This document shows, one piece after another, positions 11,574 through 22,444 of a stretch of DNA of 64,000 nt. The first letter of the stretch is position 1. Every line of letters starts with the position of its first letter. The DNA comes from Euglena gracilis (taxonomy: Eukaryota; Euglenida; Euglenophyceae; Euglenales). The stretch covers positions 434,001-498,000 of the forward strand of contig CP154957.1 in the NCBI GenBank assembly GCA_039621445.1, in the 5' to 3' direction. Below the pieces are notes generated by a model, which saw only the letters and a program-made list of their open reading frames with translations, was not told the DNA's origin and ran no database searches. The translations under genes were made by a program, and so were the position numbers.

Positions 11574-12153
11574 GTTTGTCACCCAATTCCCGCCTTGTGC
11601 CTCCTGCACACCCTTTTTTTGCCTTGGCTGGTGACACCATCCGCTCAAAACTCCAATTCTACACCCGGAGACCAACATAATTTATTGATGTTCAGTAAGG
11701 TTGCATGGCATGGGCCCAATTTCGTTCCCCATTCTCTTCCTTTTTGAATGCAAAAAAAGGGATTTGGTGTGTTTCCTGCTGGATATAGTAATATGTACAC
11801 ATAAGGTAGTCGATAAAACGCGTAATGTCGTAGGTCGCATTCATAAATCTCTAAATTGGAGTATGGATGCGTTGTCAGCGTCACTTATGTTTGGGAAATT
11901 TCCATCTGAACCCTGCCTGCATCTTTTTCTCCGTTGGTTTCAGGTTTCCACCATTTTGGTTGTGCACGCGGTGGGCCCAGCGTATGAGTCTCCATGATTT
12001 TGCCGAGGATAACTAACAGGATTTTTTTTTCAATTCACAACACAGCATTCTTGCAGAGTTTGAATCGGGTTAGTCTCCACGTGGATGTTGTCAGTGAACG
12101 TTGGCAACAACAGGGCACGGCAGCCGCCAAAATGTCGCCCCGCTTTCGCCCAG

Positions 12154-12303
12154 TGGCAGCGCAAGCACCAGAGCCAGTCCACCGGCAGCGGCTTCATCCT
12201 CAACGTGGAGCACCGGCTCATCATCACCAACGCCCACGTCACCCTCGACGCCACGTTCATCGAGGTGCGGCGGCACGGGCTGCCGGCCCGGTACCAGGCC
12301 GAG
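12154..12303 (+). CDS. Deg9-like protease exon with catalytic His
   Basis: Fifty codons run from acceptor TTTCGCCCAG to donor GAG|GTTCGC, in phase 0 at both ends. They start WQRKHQSQSTGSGF and include LIITNAHV. The His of TNAHV (12235-12237) is the catalytic histidine of the trypsin-like fold, and GSGF is the conserved strand before it. The exon is strongly GC-rich with mostly G or C in third positions, unlike the surrounding introns. Similarity to plant Deg9 covers the whole exon by eye. Immediately downstream is a 3.9-kb hAT-like element in the intron. Confidence 0.92.
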
Positions 12304-12489
12304 GTTCGCTCCAACGCAATGCTGTTGAGGGGGGAGAAGCAGCTTTCACATGGCGCATTTCCCATGGCCCACCCCTACCAGGCAGGGTTTGATATAAGGA
12401 GGGCGTACATGGTTTAGGTGGGGTGGGTGTCCCCCCACCCCCCCCTCCTGGCCCGCAGGGGGGGGTCCGGACCAGGGGGGGGGGATGCA

Positions 12490-12775
12490 ACTTGCATAAT
12501 TTGCATTTTTTTGCATAATCAGGTTTTCCCGAAATTTGCATTTTTTGCATTTTTTTGCATTTTTTTGCATAAAATATTTTGCCCTGGAGAAAATTTTTGT
12601 AGTTGGTTGCCGTGTGTTTGGATTTTTTGCATTTTTTTTGCATTTTTTACATAAAATATTTTGCCCTTGAAAAAAATTTTGTAGTTGGTTGGCATATGTT
12701 TGGATTTTTTTGCATTTTTTTGCGTTTTTTTGCATAAAATATTTTGCCCTGGAATTTTTTTTTTGATTTTAGGCA
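12490..12775 (+). repeat. Tandem repeat of a ~90-bp TGCATAAAATATTTTGCCCT unit
   Basis: Three degenerate units each contain poly-T/TGCA runs, then CATAAAATATTTTGCCCTGG, then TTTTGTAGTTGG(T/C). Two units recur at 33900-34060 in a related element, again next to ATGCAACTTGCATAATTTGCA. Confidence 0.75.
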
Positions 12776-12805
12776 GCAAAGCTCTGTCATATTCCAGCTT
12801 TTTCT

Positions 12806-15800
12806 CTTAGGCGGCCGGATTCGCACTTAAGCTTTTTTCTCTTTATTTGCGCATTTGCGCGCATTTACGATTTTTTTGATTCTGCTTTGTTTCGGCTGTG
12901 AAGGTCAGGGGGGTTTGAAAACACGTTGACAAGGGAGTGCAAAAAACGAGCGAAATTCTGATTTTGGCTGGGAGACCCCTGGGACTTTGGCGAAAAATGG
13001 TGTTTTTGAGGGGTACCAAAATGGACTTTGTACGTCGAAACCCCTGGGACCTTGCTGGCCCAAAGTGAAAAAAACGCAAAAAAGCACCATAGGAGCGGGA
13101 CCTTTACTGCCCCTGTTGCTTCTTTCGGCTGTGTCCCCGGGTGTGTCCGAGCTGCCGGCGGTGTGAGTCCTGGGTGTTTGCCGGACTGGTTTGCTTGCGG
13201 CGCCTTGGTGTGGTGTTTTTGGGGCTGTTTGTTAAAGCGCGGGGAGGAAGTGCCGGGGGGGGGGGGGGCGGTGTGACCAAGCCGGCGGGAAGGACACAGG
13301 GCAAGGAAGGTAAGTACGGGGTGTTTGGCAAGGGATGCGCAGAGGGGATGAAATGGGGTCCGCAGGGACCGAAGGGGATAAAGGGGAACGGGTGTCTCCC
13401 ACCCAGCTTATACCCGGGATGTGCAGAGCCAGTTGTGTGGCAAAGAACCCTGCAGGAGAAGCCCAACACTGGAAGGACAAAATTGTGTTTATGCGCGCAA
13501 ATGCGCGCATCAACATGTTTATGTTGATGCGCGCAAATGCGCGCATCAACATGTTTATGTTGATGCGCGCAATTGCGCGCATAAACACAATTTTGTCCTT
13601 CTGGGATTGGGCTTTGGCACCCATGAACTGACGCCGTTGAAAAACTGCGTGACATAGAGGCCCTGACGGTACAGACTGACGGGCCATCCAGTTGGTGAGT
13701 TTGTCACACTGTTTGTCAACGGCGCAAGCTTATGGGCGCAAATGCGCGCACAAACAAAAATTATGTTTTATGCGCGCATTTGCGCAAATGCGCGCACCAA
13801 CATAATTGTGTTGGTGCGCATTTGCGCCCATAAACACAAACAAGAACGGTGTGACGGAAACAACCGTCAAACACCAACAGCAGATGTGGTTCATTTGCGC
13901 ATTTGCGCGCATCACGTTGTTTGTGGGCACAAATGCGCAAATAAACTGTATGCAGAAACTGCACAATTTACTATGTTTATTTGCGCATTTGCTCCCATAA
14001 AACAACGTGATGCGCGCAAATGCGCAAATAAACAACTAATGGAGGAGTAGAAAACGATTGCATTTGCCTCTCCTGCAACTACCCTTAGTGGCTTCTGAAT
14101 GGGTTGAAAGCAAATGACCACACCGTCCCCTCCGGTATATGGTGTTATTGTGCCGTTTTTGGACCATTGACAGGTCCCACAAAAGATGGAGACATAGGAT
14201 CTCCAGAAAGTGCGTGCATAGCCACCCAGTAACGGTACACGTCCACCGGCCCCAATTTTTGGGTCCCAAGGGCCCTGCCGCTGACCTGCGGCCTGGGCTC
14301 CGCTGTTAAAGCCCCATCAGCTGCTGATGCTTCAGCACCCAACAGGTCAGCATCCACTTCCCCGGTGCAACGACACCCACCACAGCGACCGCGTTATTCC
14401 TCGCAACCAGGGTGTAAGACTGGGGGTATGACGTGGTGCCAGTGCATGGCAACCAGCAGCCGAAGAGAGGTAGCCCTCAAGCACCCGTTACTTTGGATGC
14501 AAGGAAGTGTTGAACCTTTACCCCTGGATTGGGTGCAGCAAAGTGGTGGGACCCACTCCCCCCAAATTATGCACAAAAACTGGTGTTTTTTACGTTTTTC
14601 AAGGGGAAAATGGCAAAAAAAAACCGTAAAACGGACTGGCCCGACACGTCCCGGGTATTTCAGGTGCCAAATTTTGTCTTCTTGTAACGCAGTCCTGTTG
14701 CAGAAAAGGTGTCGAACAGTCACAGGTCATTTGCACGTCATCAATTCATCACGTTTAACTGCCAAACGGATGACACCAAAACAACAGGTCGTGTGGGCCA
14801 GGTAACAGCAGTACAAATGTACACACGTGAGACAGGCAAATTTTGGCCAGTCACATGCCGTGTTCCAGTGAACACTCCACACCACCTCTCACCACAAATT
14901 TCATCGCCATGTAATCGTGGCGCAAACCATTGGTTGGTGTGAGGAATTGCGTTCGCCAGCTGTCACGGAGGAGGAGATGGTATCGCACAACTCATGTGTG
15001 TTGGTGCGCGCATTTGCGCAAATAAACACAACTTTGTTTGTGTGCTCTAAGGCTCCTACAAACACATCATTTTGAAGCGGTGTATAAAATGTGTGTGCGC
15101 GCATTTGCACAAATGCGCGCACCAACGTAATTGTGTTTATTTGCGCAATTGCGCGCACCAACACGTCCATCACGTTTTTAAACCTCGTAGGATCATGGTC
15201 CTCATTGGTGTCTTTTAACATAGAAAGTAAAAGTACATGTTGGTGGGTGCATTTGCGCAAGTAAACATAAACGTGTTGGTGCGCGCATTTGCGCAAATGC
15301 GCACACCACCAAACGTGTTGGTGCGCGCATTTGCGCCCACCAACACGTCATTTTAACATCATCGGTTTACGTTTTATTTGCGCAAATGCGCCCACAAACA
15401 CAAATGTTTTTATTTGCGCAATTGCGCGCACAAACACACATCAATTGCGTGACGGCTGCCTCACGTAGTCTGTGTGTCTGTGGTGGTGTGATCTACTGAG
15501 GCTCTGTGTGTTCTCACCGGTGGCGGCAGTATCCAAGCCAGTTCAGCCAGCACGTCAGCACCGTTTCCAAGTGTCGTTACAAGGGGTGTGTGCCTCTCTC
15601 CCGTTTGATGTACAACAGCACAGGTCTCACCCCCAGCCCTATTAACGTCACCTGGTAAGCAGCATGCACACCAGACCACTGGGAGTTAATCCCCTCCAAT
15701 AGATGGGTGTAACGGTTCTTAAATCGTGTTCTGGGTGTCAGGGTACAGGGTCCCAGGGGTTACAAAAAAATGGTGCATTTGCGCAATTGCGCGCATCCAA

Positions 15801-15836
15801 AGGAAAAAAGCTTAAGTGCGAATCCGGCCGCCTAAG
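12806..15836. mobile_element. Palindrome-rich TIR element, copy 1 (3031 bp)
   Basis: Both ends carry the same 34-bp terminal inverted repeat, starting CTTAGGCGGCCGG and including TCGCACTTAAGC. The element is flanked by the 5-bp direct repeat TTTCT (12801-12805 and 15837-15841). A paralogous unoccupied site at about 34222-34233 confirms the insertion. No frame resembles a transposase, and the open frames are not conserved as protein. The interior is packed with GCGCAAATGCGC-type palindromes. Copy 2 is at 60768-63614, in the same orientation and largely colinear. It is nested inside the hAT-like element 12383-16279. Confidence 0.92.
13461..13613. repeat. Large near-perfect palindrome inside the 3-kb element
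   Basis: Arms starting GCCCAACACTGGAAGGACAA and ending at the complementary TTGTCCTTCTGGGATTGGGC enclose GTGTTTATGCGCGC-type repeats. Copy 2 has the equivalent palindrome at 61423-61538 but with one fewer internal TGCGCGCAAATGCGCGCA unit. This structure could extrude as a long hairpin or cruciform. Confidence 0.85.
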
Positions 15837-16314
15837 TTTCTCAAGGTTTTCATGCAAGTTGCATTTTTTTTGCATTTTTTTGCATTTTTTTGCATTTTTT
15901 TTGCATTTTTTTGACTTTCATAATTTGAAGGGCCAAGTTGCATTTCCCCCCCCCTGTCCGGACCCCCCCCCCCCCCCACCTGCCAGGGGGGTCCAGACCG
16001 ACCTGGGGGGGGGGGGTATCCGGGACCCCCCCCCCCAAAAAAGGGTCGATTTTTTCCTCCGGCGCTTTGCGCCGAATTTTTTTTGCATTTTTGGCACATT
16101 TTTGCCCAAAAAGTGCCTAAAATGGCACTTTTGGTCGTTTTGGGGGGTCAAAAATTTTCGGTCACCCAGACCGCGCCACTGTTTAGGTGGGGGGGGTGTA
16201 CCCCCCACCCCCCCCCATCCTGGCCCGCAGGGGGGGGGTCCGGACCACCCCCCCCCACCTGTCCTTATATCGAACCCTGCTACCAGGGCGTCGGCAAAGC
16301 CGGAGGGCAGCCAG

Positions 16315-16680
16315 TCAGCAGTCTTTTTTCAGCTTTTTCCATCCTCGCCCCCCACATCGACCAGTGTGTTATGTAATTTCCAGCCGTCCAAAGGGTGAAC
16401 GGACTGCAACAGATTTTTCGGTTTCCGGGCTGCAAATTTCCGGCCAAAAGTGCGTAGGAAAATGGCTGGACAGGGAAATTTGGGATTGAAAAATCGAGAA
16501 AAATCGAGAATTTTTTGTCTTGTTTTTTCATTAGCAGTTTTGGGGCTAGAGGGGTCATTTTCGCAGTTTCGACCTTTGGAACCCAGTTTGACTCCCACTT
16601 GGGCCCAGTTTCAGCCGGGGACCCCAATGTGAGGGATTCGGCGGCAGCCCAAAATTTCCAGCTTCTGACCTGCACCCCCC
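16315..16680 (+). repeat. Dispersed repeat family R1, copy 2
   Basis: It carries CAGTCAGCAGTCTTTTTTCAG, then CCGTCCAAAGGGTGAACGG, ATTTTTCGGTTTCCGG, TTGGGCCCAGTTTCAGCCGG and a closing CCAAAATTTCCAGCTTCTGA, in the same order as copy 1. Confidence 0.7.
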
Positions 16681-17431
16681 CCCCCCCGCTCAGCGACGCT
16701 CTATTCCCTACGGGGACCTTGTTGAAGTCGCAATAGGATTTATGTTCCATTCTTCAAGTTTCGAAAAGTTCGTCGTCAGTCAGGCTTCTGCTCAAGGGTT
16801 CACAGTACCCCCCGTCCTCGGCGCATCCGCGTTTTTTCGCACAACCCCGCATAATCCCGCGTAATTGCTGCAAAATTCTGCATAATTTGAAAAAAAATTG
16901 CCATATTGTTTCCCCCCCATTTATTTCGCAAGTTAAATGTTGTTGTTTTTGGGCAGGCTGAATTTTAAGGCGTGGCTGACCCAGGGGGGGGATAGGTACT
17001 CCAAAACACCCAGATCTGGTGAGGGGTGCAGTGCACATCACCAAAGTGCCTGGGCGGCACCAAAGGCTCCGGAAGCCCAGAAGCAGACCAACAACCAATC
17101 CCGACCAGGCAGGCATGACCCTGGGGGGGGGGGCAGTGCTTTCCCAGGCCCTCCAGGCCGCTCTGAGATCCTATGGGGTTGGTTGGTTCAGGGCGGGGGG
17201 GGGGGCAAAGTTACTTTTTGCAGATGTTGGAGTTTCAATCACAGTTTTTGTCTTATGTGTGTTCTTTTTTGCGCTTTCTTTTGTTTTACAGCATTTCGTA
17301 CCGTTTCTTACGCTTTCTGCATTTGGGCAATTTTTTCCTGGAGTTAAAATTAAATTTAATAAATGCAAAACAAGTCAAGTTGTTGTTGCACCAGAGGAGG
17401 TGTGGCCACACGTTTGCCTCTTGCCCTGCAG

Positions 17432-17511
17432 CCACTTTATGTCGGCCATTCGTGTGACCTAGCTTTGCTGACGGTCGAAGACGATGGCTTTTGGAATTCG
17501 CTGCCAACCAG
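17432..17511 (+). CDS. Deg9-like protease exon with catalytic Asp
   Basis: The acceptor TTGCCCTGCAG and donor ACCAG|GTCACC enclose 80 bases reading YVGHSCDLALLTVEDDGFW and then NSLPT. The motif CDLALLTVEDDGFW closely matches CD(I/L)ALLTV.DDEFW of Deg9. The Asp at 17456-17458 is the catalytic aspartate. It enters in phase 0, matching the preceding exon (GAG|), and leaves in phase 2. Confidence 0.93.
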
Positions 17512-17714
17512 GTCACCATATACCTGTACATACATGTACATGTACAATACGCATATATTTACCACGATAATTGAAGCTGGGTTTTCAATTTGGGGTTTCA
17601 AGCCATGAAATTGTTAATGGTTTCATTCTGCATTTTTCCCCTTACAAATCATGCAAAGTAGGGACCACCTGGGAGTGGCATAGTCTCACCTGCTGTTGGT
17701 GAATATACCCAGGT

Positions 17715-18058
17715 TGGTATCAGGCATTATCATTATTTTTGAGGTGAAAATCTCCAAAAAAATTTAAGGTTTTTTAAGGCATTTTCGAAATTTCAGTAAT
17801 TTTTAAAGCGTCTATTTTTCATGGGCGGTCAAAGAGCCATCCGGGCATCCAACATCGGTCCGGGTTAAAAATCAAGCCCATTTTTTTGAGTTTTGGGTTG
17901 ATAGACAATGTTCCAGCGATGCAAGAATTCATTTTTCCCCGGAGTTGGCTTGTTTTGCCAGATTTTGCGACTTTTTTTTGCTCTAAGTTCAATCAAATTT
18001 CCAGGACCAATTTTTTAAGGTTTTTTAAAGTTTTTTTAAAGTTTTTTAAGGCAAATTA
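17715..18058 (+). repeat. Dispersed repeat family R2, copy 1
   Basis: It contains GGTTTTTTAAGGCATTTT, GCGGTCAAAGAGCCATCCGG, TTTTTGAGTTTTGGGTTGAT, CCCCGGAGTTGGCTTGTTTT and TTTCCAGGACCAATTTTTTA in that order. The same blocks occur at 43580-43955 in the same orientation. Non-coding. Confidence 0.8.
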
Positions 18059-20348
18059 AAGAATAATAATAATAATAATAAACAAATAAAAAACAATGAA
18101 GCCTGATTGGCATGCCCCCTCCCCCCAATGACGCTCCAAGTCTGTCGTGTTGGGCCATTTTCGAAATTTTGTTTTTTGCATTTCGGGGTTGTGGGAGGAT
18201 TTCGGGGTTGTTCAATGAGAGAAGGCTTGCTTTGAAGATCAGCCGAGAAATTTGATCTTCTGGTCCAGGAAATTCCAACAGTGATGGCAGGGAGGGGTGC
18301 ACAGAGAGATTTATGCATTCATGAATTTTTTGAAGTGATTGTATTTGAGGGTTTTGCAGTGTTTGTATTATGTGTTTATGTTTCAGTAGCTGCCGGCATA
18401 TTTTGAATTTGGGGTTATGGTAATGGAGACCTGTGTGCAACAGCGTCGTTGGAGCTTGGAGACATCCCAGTATGTGCTGCTTCTCAGCCCCTTCTCCACT
18501 GCCGAGATGCGACCAAGCATTAAAACTCCCAAAAGAAGACCCCCCAAATAAACCCACCTGCCGTTTTTCAGAAAAATTCACAAAGTTGACCCCTAAATAC
18601 CCTCCCTCGAGATTTTTTGGGAAATCTAAAAAAAAAGTGACCCCAAAATCGTGAAAATGCTCCAAAGTTGGTGATTTTCTAGCAGAATTGATTTTTATAT
18701 TGTTTGTGTGTGTATCAAAATTCAGGATATTTTTTGCACATTTCCAATAATTCTGTCTTTTGACCCTCCCATAGGACGTTTTTTGGAGGCTGAATTTTTT
18801 TTTACAGAAGTCAGAACAGTTGACGCGAAGTGCCAGGCCGAAAATGGGTCACTTTGGCTGGGAAGCGGCCATAAAGGTTAATCCAACTGCGTTGGACAAT
18901 CGATCTGGAGGACAGTTGGGGCTATCATCCCCCAACGACCGGCAAATTGCAACCTCGGACAGTCAGACAACAAATCTGTGAAAAAATATAGCAAGGACGT
19001 TGGTTGTTTGCACGCAATTTTGGCCTGGCCTTGCCACAGTGCGCGTTGTGATACTCAGGCCAGCCTTGTCAGCAGAGACGTTTTTCATTTCTGTCCCCCT
19101 CCACATTGAGCAAGTTGGTCCACACTGGAACGTATAACGCTCAGAGCAATATGATTAACATGAAATTAATATGATAACACTCATATGCATGGTTTTTACC
19201 TTCCAGAGTGAACACGTTGGAAGAATTTGAGGTCAAAAATTGACCAAAAAGGTCGCTTTTTTTTTCCAATTTGAGAGGTTCCCACCTTCCCTACCGAGAA
19301 TTTGTCACCTGAGCCCTATTTGCTGACTAGTCATGTTGGTCAGTCATGTCTCATATGCCTTGGCTTGATCGCTGATTTGTCTGGGGGAGAGTTAATACTT
19401 TTTTTTTTTGATTCCGACAACAACCTGAAAATTTGGTCTTTTGGTTTTAAATGCCCTAAAATGGCCTCCGATGGGCAAATTTTGGCTTTCATTAGGGCAG
19501 TTGGATTCAACATGTCTTTCTGGAGAGATTGGTTTTTCCTCTTTTTCAGCCTTCAAAAAGAGGGGAAGAAAAGTCGCACAAAATTCATCCGAAATATCAT
19601 AACGTTCTGTTGTCCGATGAATGCAAGCATAATTATGATATTATTTTTCTTAAAACAGCATTTGAGAACAATTCTTTTGAGGAAAAGTGGACAATCAGTC
19701 CATCAAAGGTTTTTTTATTGTTGGCCGCCTTTGGGCCCTGAGTCCATGGATCCACTCTACTAGAAAGAGCGGGGGGGGGGCATTTGTGCCGGACTCAAAA
19801 CCACGCACCACTTCTTTGAAAATATACCCACGCACCCCCCCCCCTGGGATTCACTCGCCCACCCACCCATCCGGGGCCCTCTCGTTTAGTGGTCGTCGTA
19901 AGACGGGGAGGAACGCTGGTCTGTTGTGAACCCGGTGCACCGGACGAGTTTGCAAATGGTGGGGACCATAAAAAATTGGTCCACTGGTTTTGCAGGGGAC
20001 AAAGCTACCCGAGGGGGAGGGGTCAGCCAGCCGCCTCATCAAAATTCACACATGTCCTGCGCTTATCACTGTGATTGTGGGTTTTGGTTTCCACCTTTCT
20101 TTGTGTCGTGCCTTTGAATTTGAGCAAAATTCCAATTGCTTCACCCTGCCACCCCATTTCCCCACTGAATGCTGTTGGCAGTTGGTGCCAGCGTGGTGTG
20201 AGCCAGTTTATCATACAATTCAAAAAAATTTGGTTTTGCCATTTGCTTATTTCATTCCTAAGAGGGAATGGGTATGTTTGGGCCGCTAAAATGAGGACAA
20301 TGGCGCTTCGTGTGTATTATTGAGAGCAAGAGCAACACTCATCGAAAG
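18059..20348. other. Long intronic stretch, no recognised feature
   Basis: This is intron sequence of the protease gene. It has a short (AAT)n run at 18062-18080 and generally AT-rich DNA. A GC patch near 19800-19870 lies beside C and G runs and shows no conserved coding. Confidence 0.4.
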
Positions 20349-20391
20349 ATGTGATATATGTGTGCCCCTGCCTGACATGGGACCCACGGAA
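20349..20391 (+). CDS. Uncertain micro-exon between Asp exon and GYP exon
   Basis: Deg9 proteins have a short FGDLPALQD-type link before VVGYPIGG. The bases here can read CDICVPLPDMGPTE, with entry and exit phases fitting the exons on both sides (43 bases: one base to finish a codon, then 14 codons). The separating intron would be only 23 bases (20392-20414), shorter than any normal spliceosomal intron. Either the annotation is wrong here, or there is an assembly error or a very unusual intron. Confidence 0.3.
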
Positions 20392-20414
20392 GTCCCTCCT
20401 GCTCTTCCCCACAG

Positions 20415-20454
20415 GAATTACAGGACGAGGTCAAGGTTGTGGGATACCCAACAG
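20415..20454 (+). CDS. Deg9-like protease micro-exon (VVGYPTG)
   Basis: Forty bases between acceptor CTTCCCCACAG and donor ACAG|GTCTGT read ELQDEVKVVGYPT plus the first base of a Gly codon. This matches LQDAVTVVGYPIGG of Deg9, the strand that leads to the oxyanion-region loop. The exit phase 1 joins the next exon (GG|GGCGAC) to give GYPTGGDQIS. Confidence 0.88.
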
Positions 20455-21170
20455 GTCTGTGGTTGGGTTGCCGGCACCAGACCCCCCCCCCTTCGCAAGC
20501 CACCACCGCCACACCCCAACCACCGTTGCCACCGTCAGGACTGAACGCAAATTCGGGAAACCCCCTGCAAGTCAGGTGTTGCATTCACCTCCGCAAGTCA
20601 AGCATCTCCTCACTGGGGCCAGGGTCCGACATTAGGAGGAGAGGGTTGAGGTGCAGGGTGCCCCTTGATCAGAGGGAGGGGATTTTGACCCCAAAAATCC
20701 AAAATCAAATTCATTTCGAAGTGCCGAACTGAATTTTGCCAAAACATGCAAGAAATCCCGTTTTGGTCAGAGTTCTAAAGTTTGCTGAAAATTTGTGCGA
20801 TCCAAGCAAAACAACTACAAAAAATACATTTTTGGTCCCAGGAGTTTTATTTGGGGGGGGGTGACAAGGCAAGCTTAAATTATTGGGCCTGTGGGGTGCA
20901 GTGAAGGGGGGGGGGGTTAGGACCCCTTGCATTCGGACCCCTTACGTCCAACAAGAAGGGCCAAAACCAAATTCGCCTGTGTTTTTGCGTCCCACCGGAC
21001 AAATACGTGGTGGGATGCCTCCTCCAGGTTTAGGATAAGGGTTTTGAGGGGTTGGGGTTTGGAATAGGGTGATGGTTGGGATTGGAGGCCTAAATTCAAG
21101 CCTAAATTTGGCTCATTTGTCCCTGATTGTCACACACATTTCCACCTGCTTTGTATCTGTATGGGCACAG

Positions 21171-21236
21171 GGGGCGACCAGATCTCGATCACCTCCGGTG
21201 TTGTGTCCCGAATTGAGCAGCAGCCCTACACCCACG
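21171..21236 (+). CDS. Deg9-like protease exon (ISITSGVVSR)
   Basis: Sixty-six bases lie between acceptor ATGGGCACAG and donor CACG|GTGTGT. They read GDQISITSGVVSRIEQQPYT and then H. In Deg9 the equivalent is GDTISVTSGVVSR followed by a variable loop and YVHG. The SGVVSR strand is a hallmark of HtrA proteases. Entry (two bases) and exit (one base) phases fit both neighbours. Confidence 0.92.
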
Positions 21237-21464
21237 GTGTGTGTCGATTGTGGGTGCGTTCGTTCCAATTTCCATGACTCCATTCCAATTTTCCAGCCAG
21301 TTCCACGGGCCAAGGATCATGTTCTTCCTTTCGGATCGTAATTTATACCCTCAGTGAATCACTCATTGTCTTCCACAATTTTGCCCAATTTCCACATAAT
21401 ATTTTTTTCGACGTCAAGGAAATCAGTGAATTAAATGTGCAGTCCCCAGGGTCTTGAGTGAGCG

Positions 21465-21665
21465 TTGGTTTTGGGGAGGGGGACTCCCCCTTCAGGGCGG
21501 GGGGGGGGGGGGGGGTCCCGGCCCCCCCCCCCCCCGAACAAAGAAAATTCGCCAGCGCTTCGCGCCGGGGCAGATGAAATTTTTGGTGTGTGCTTTTGCC
21601 GATCTTTCAAAATACGGGAACGCGCGATTTTTTTTCAGGCCCAAAAAATTTTGCCATTCCTTCTG
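21465..21665. repeat. Small GC-hairpin element fragment
   Basis: A 17-19 base G run faces a 16-base C run, followed by GCCAGCGCTTCGCGCCGG and an A/T-rich tail. This is the same design (C/G run hairpin plus GCGC..GCGCC core) as the MITEs at 1315, 37123 and 49263. Termini and target duplication were not resolved. Confidence 0.5.
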
Positions 21666-21942
21666 AGAAGTGGCAATCCCAATCCTGAGGTGTGTAAAAG
21701 AGCATTCAATGTCTGCAACGTCGACATCGACAGCTCAATGGGATTTGCTGCTTGTGGCAGGGTTCTTCGTTTGGTGTGAGGATGAAGGGTGTCCCAGCAA
21801 AGGAAATGCAGGGTCGTAGCGGGGGGGGGGGTTAGCATCACTGGGAGAGCGTTGTTTTTCCCGTCAGCGGGTCCAGGCCAGGCATATGCCTCCGCGGCCG
21901 GGTTCCCGAGTCCAAGTGTGCACCCCCGCCCCTGCCCCTCAG

Positions 21943-22031
21943 CCATGCTCAGCCAGCACCTCCTCGCCATCCAAATCGACGCCGCCATCAACCCCGGCAA
22001 CAGTGGGGGTCCCGCCCTGCAGGGGAACAAG
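21943..22031 (+). CDS. Deg9-like protease exon with catalytic Ser
   Basis: Between acceptor CTGCCCCTCAG and donor AACAAG|GTGTGT, 89 bases read [20 protein letters not shown], then GGPALQGNK. The Ser of GNSGGPA (codon 21 of this exon, AGT at 22002-22004) is the nucleophile. [15 protein letters not shown] is essentially the Deg9/HtrA consensus. All three triad residues are therefore present, so the protein is predicted to be an active protease. Confidence 0.95.
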
Positions 22032-22444
22032 GTGTGTGCTCCACAGTGCGGTGTGTGCATAGGGCTCGTCAAGGTTCTGCAGACCACCCCCAGGGGGGCT
22101 GCTGCAGCCAACCCGGGTTTCGCCCAGCCAGCCCCAGCAGTACACCCCACGGGGGTGAGGGTTTGCTGGCAGCCCAGCTGGCCAGCCCGAGTGTTTTTGA
22201 GGGTTAACAGAAAGCCTTTTGTGATTTGCAGGATTTTGGGGTGAGGTTTTGGTCCCGCCTGGCCCAGCTCAGTTCAGCCGGGATCCAACCCAGGGGGGGG
22301 GGGGGAGCTAGCTAGCCAGCCCAAGTTTCCAGCCCTAGCCCGGCGTCCTCCCCAGGTCTTTTTGGTACGAAAATGTGTCCAGAACGCCGGTTCGGGCGTG
22401 AAGCCGTGTTCCAGAACGCCGGTTCGGGATTTTCCAAAATTGAT

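Larger units (their letters stand above)
12383..16279. mobile_element. hAT-like composite element, 3.9 kb, CAGGGTTTGATATAAGG termini
   Basis: The left end CAGGGTTTGATATAAGGA pairs with the right end TCCTTATATCGAACCCTG. The 8-bp direct repeat CTACCAGG flanks it (12375-12382 and 16280-16287). CAGGG termini and an 8-bp duplication fit hAT. It has no transposase. Just inside each end is a GC-rich arm (GGTTTAGGTGGGG...GGCCCGCAGG...GGTCCGGACC). The interior contains a TTTTTTGCATAAAATATTTT tandem repeat and a nested 3-kb TIR element. Internally deleted relatives of about 130 bp lie at 33594-33719 and 57424-57551. It sits in the intron after the catalytic-His exon. Confidence 0.85.

Noticed and set aside
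13104-13687. HQHKHVDARICA repeat protein on the minus strand, possible element-encoded protein
   Set aside because: It translates the palindromic TGCGCGCAAATGCGC units. The equivalent frame in copy 2 is not conserved as protein.
13461-15460. CRISPR-like array of GCGCAAATGCGC repeats
   Set aside because: Spacing and spacers are irregular and themselves palindromic, units are too short, and the whole is inside a TIR element in eukaryotic DNA.
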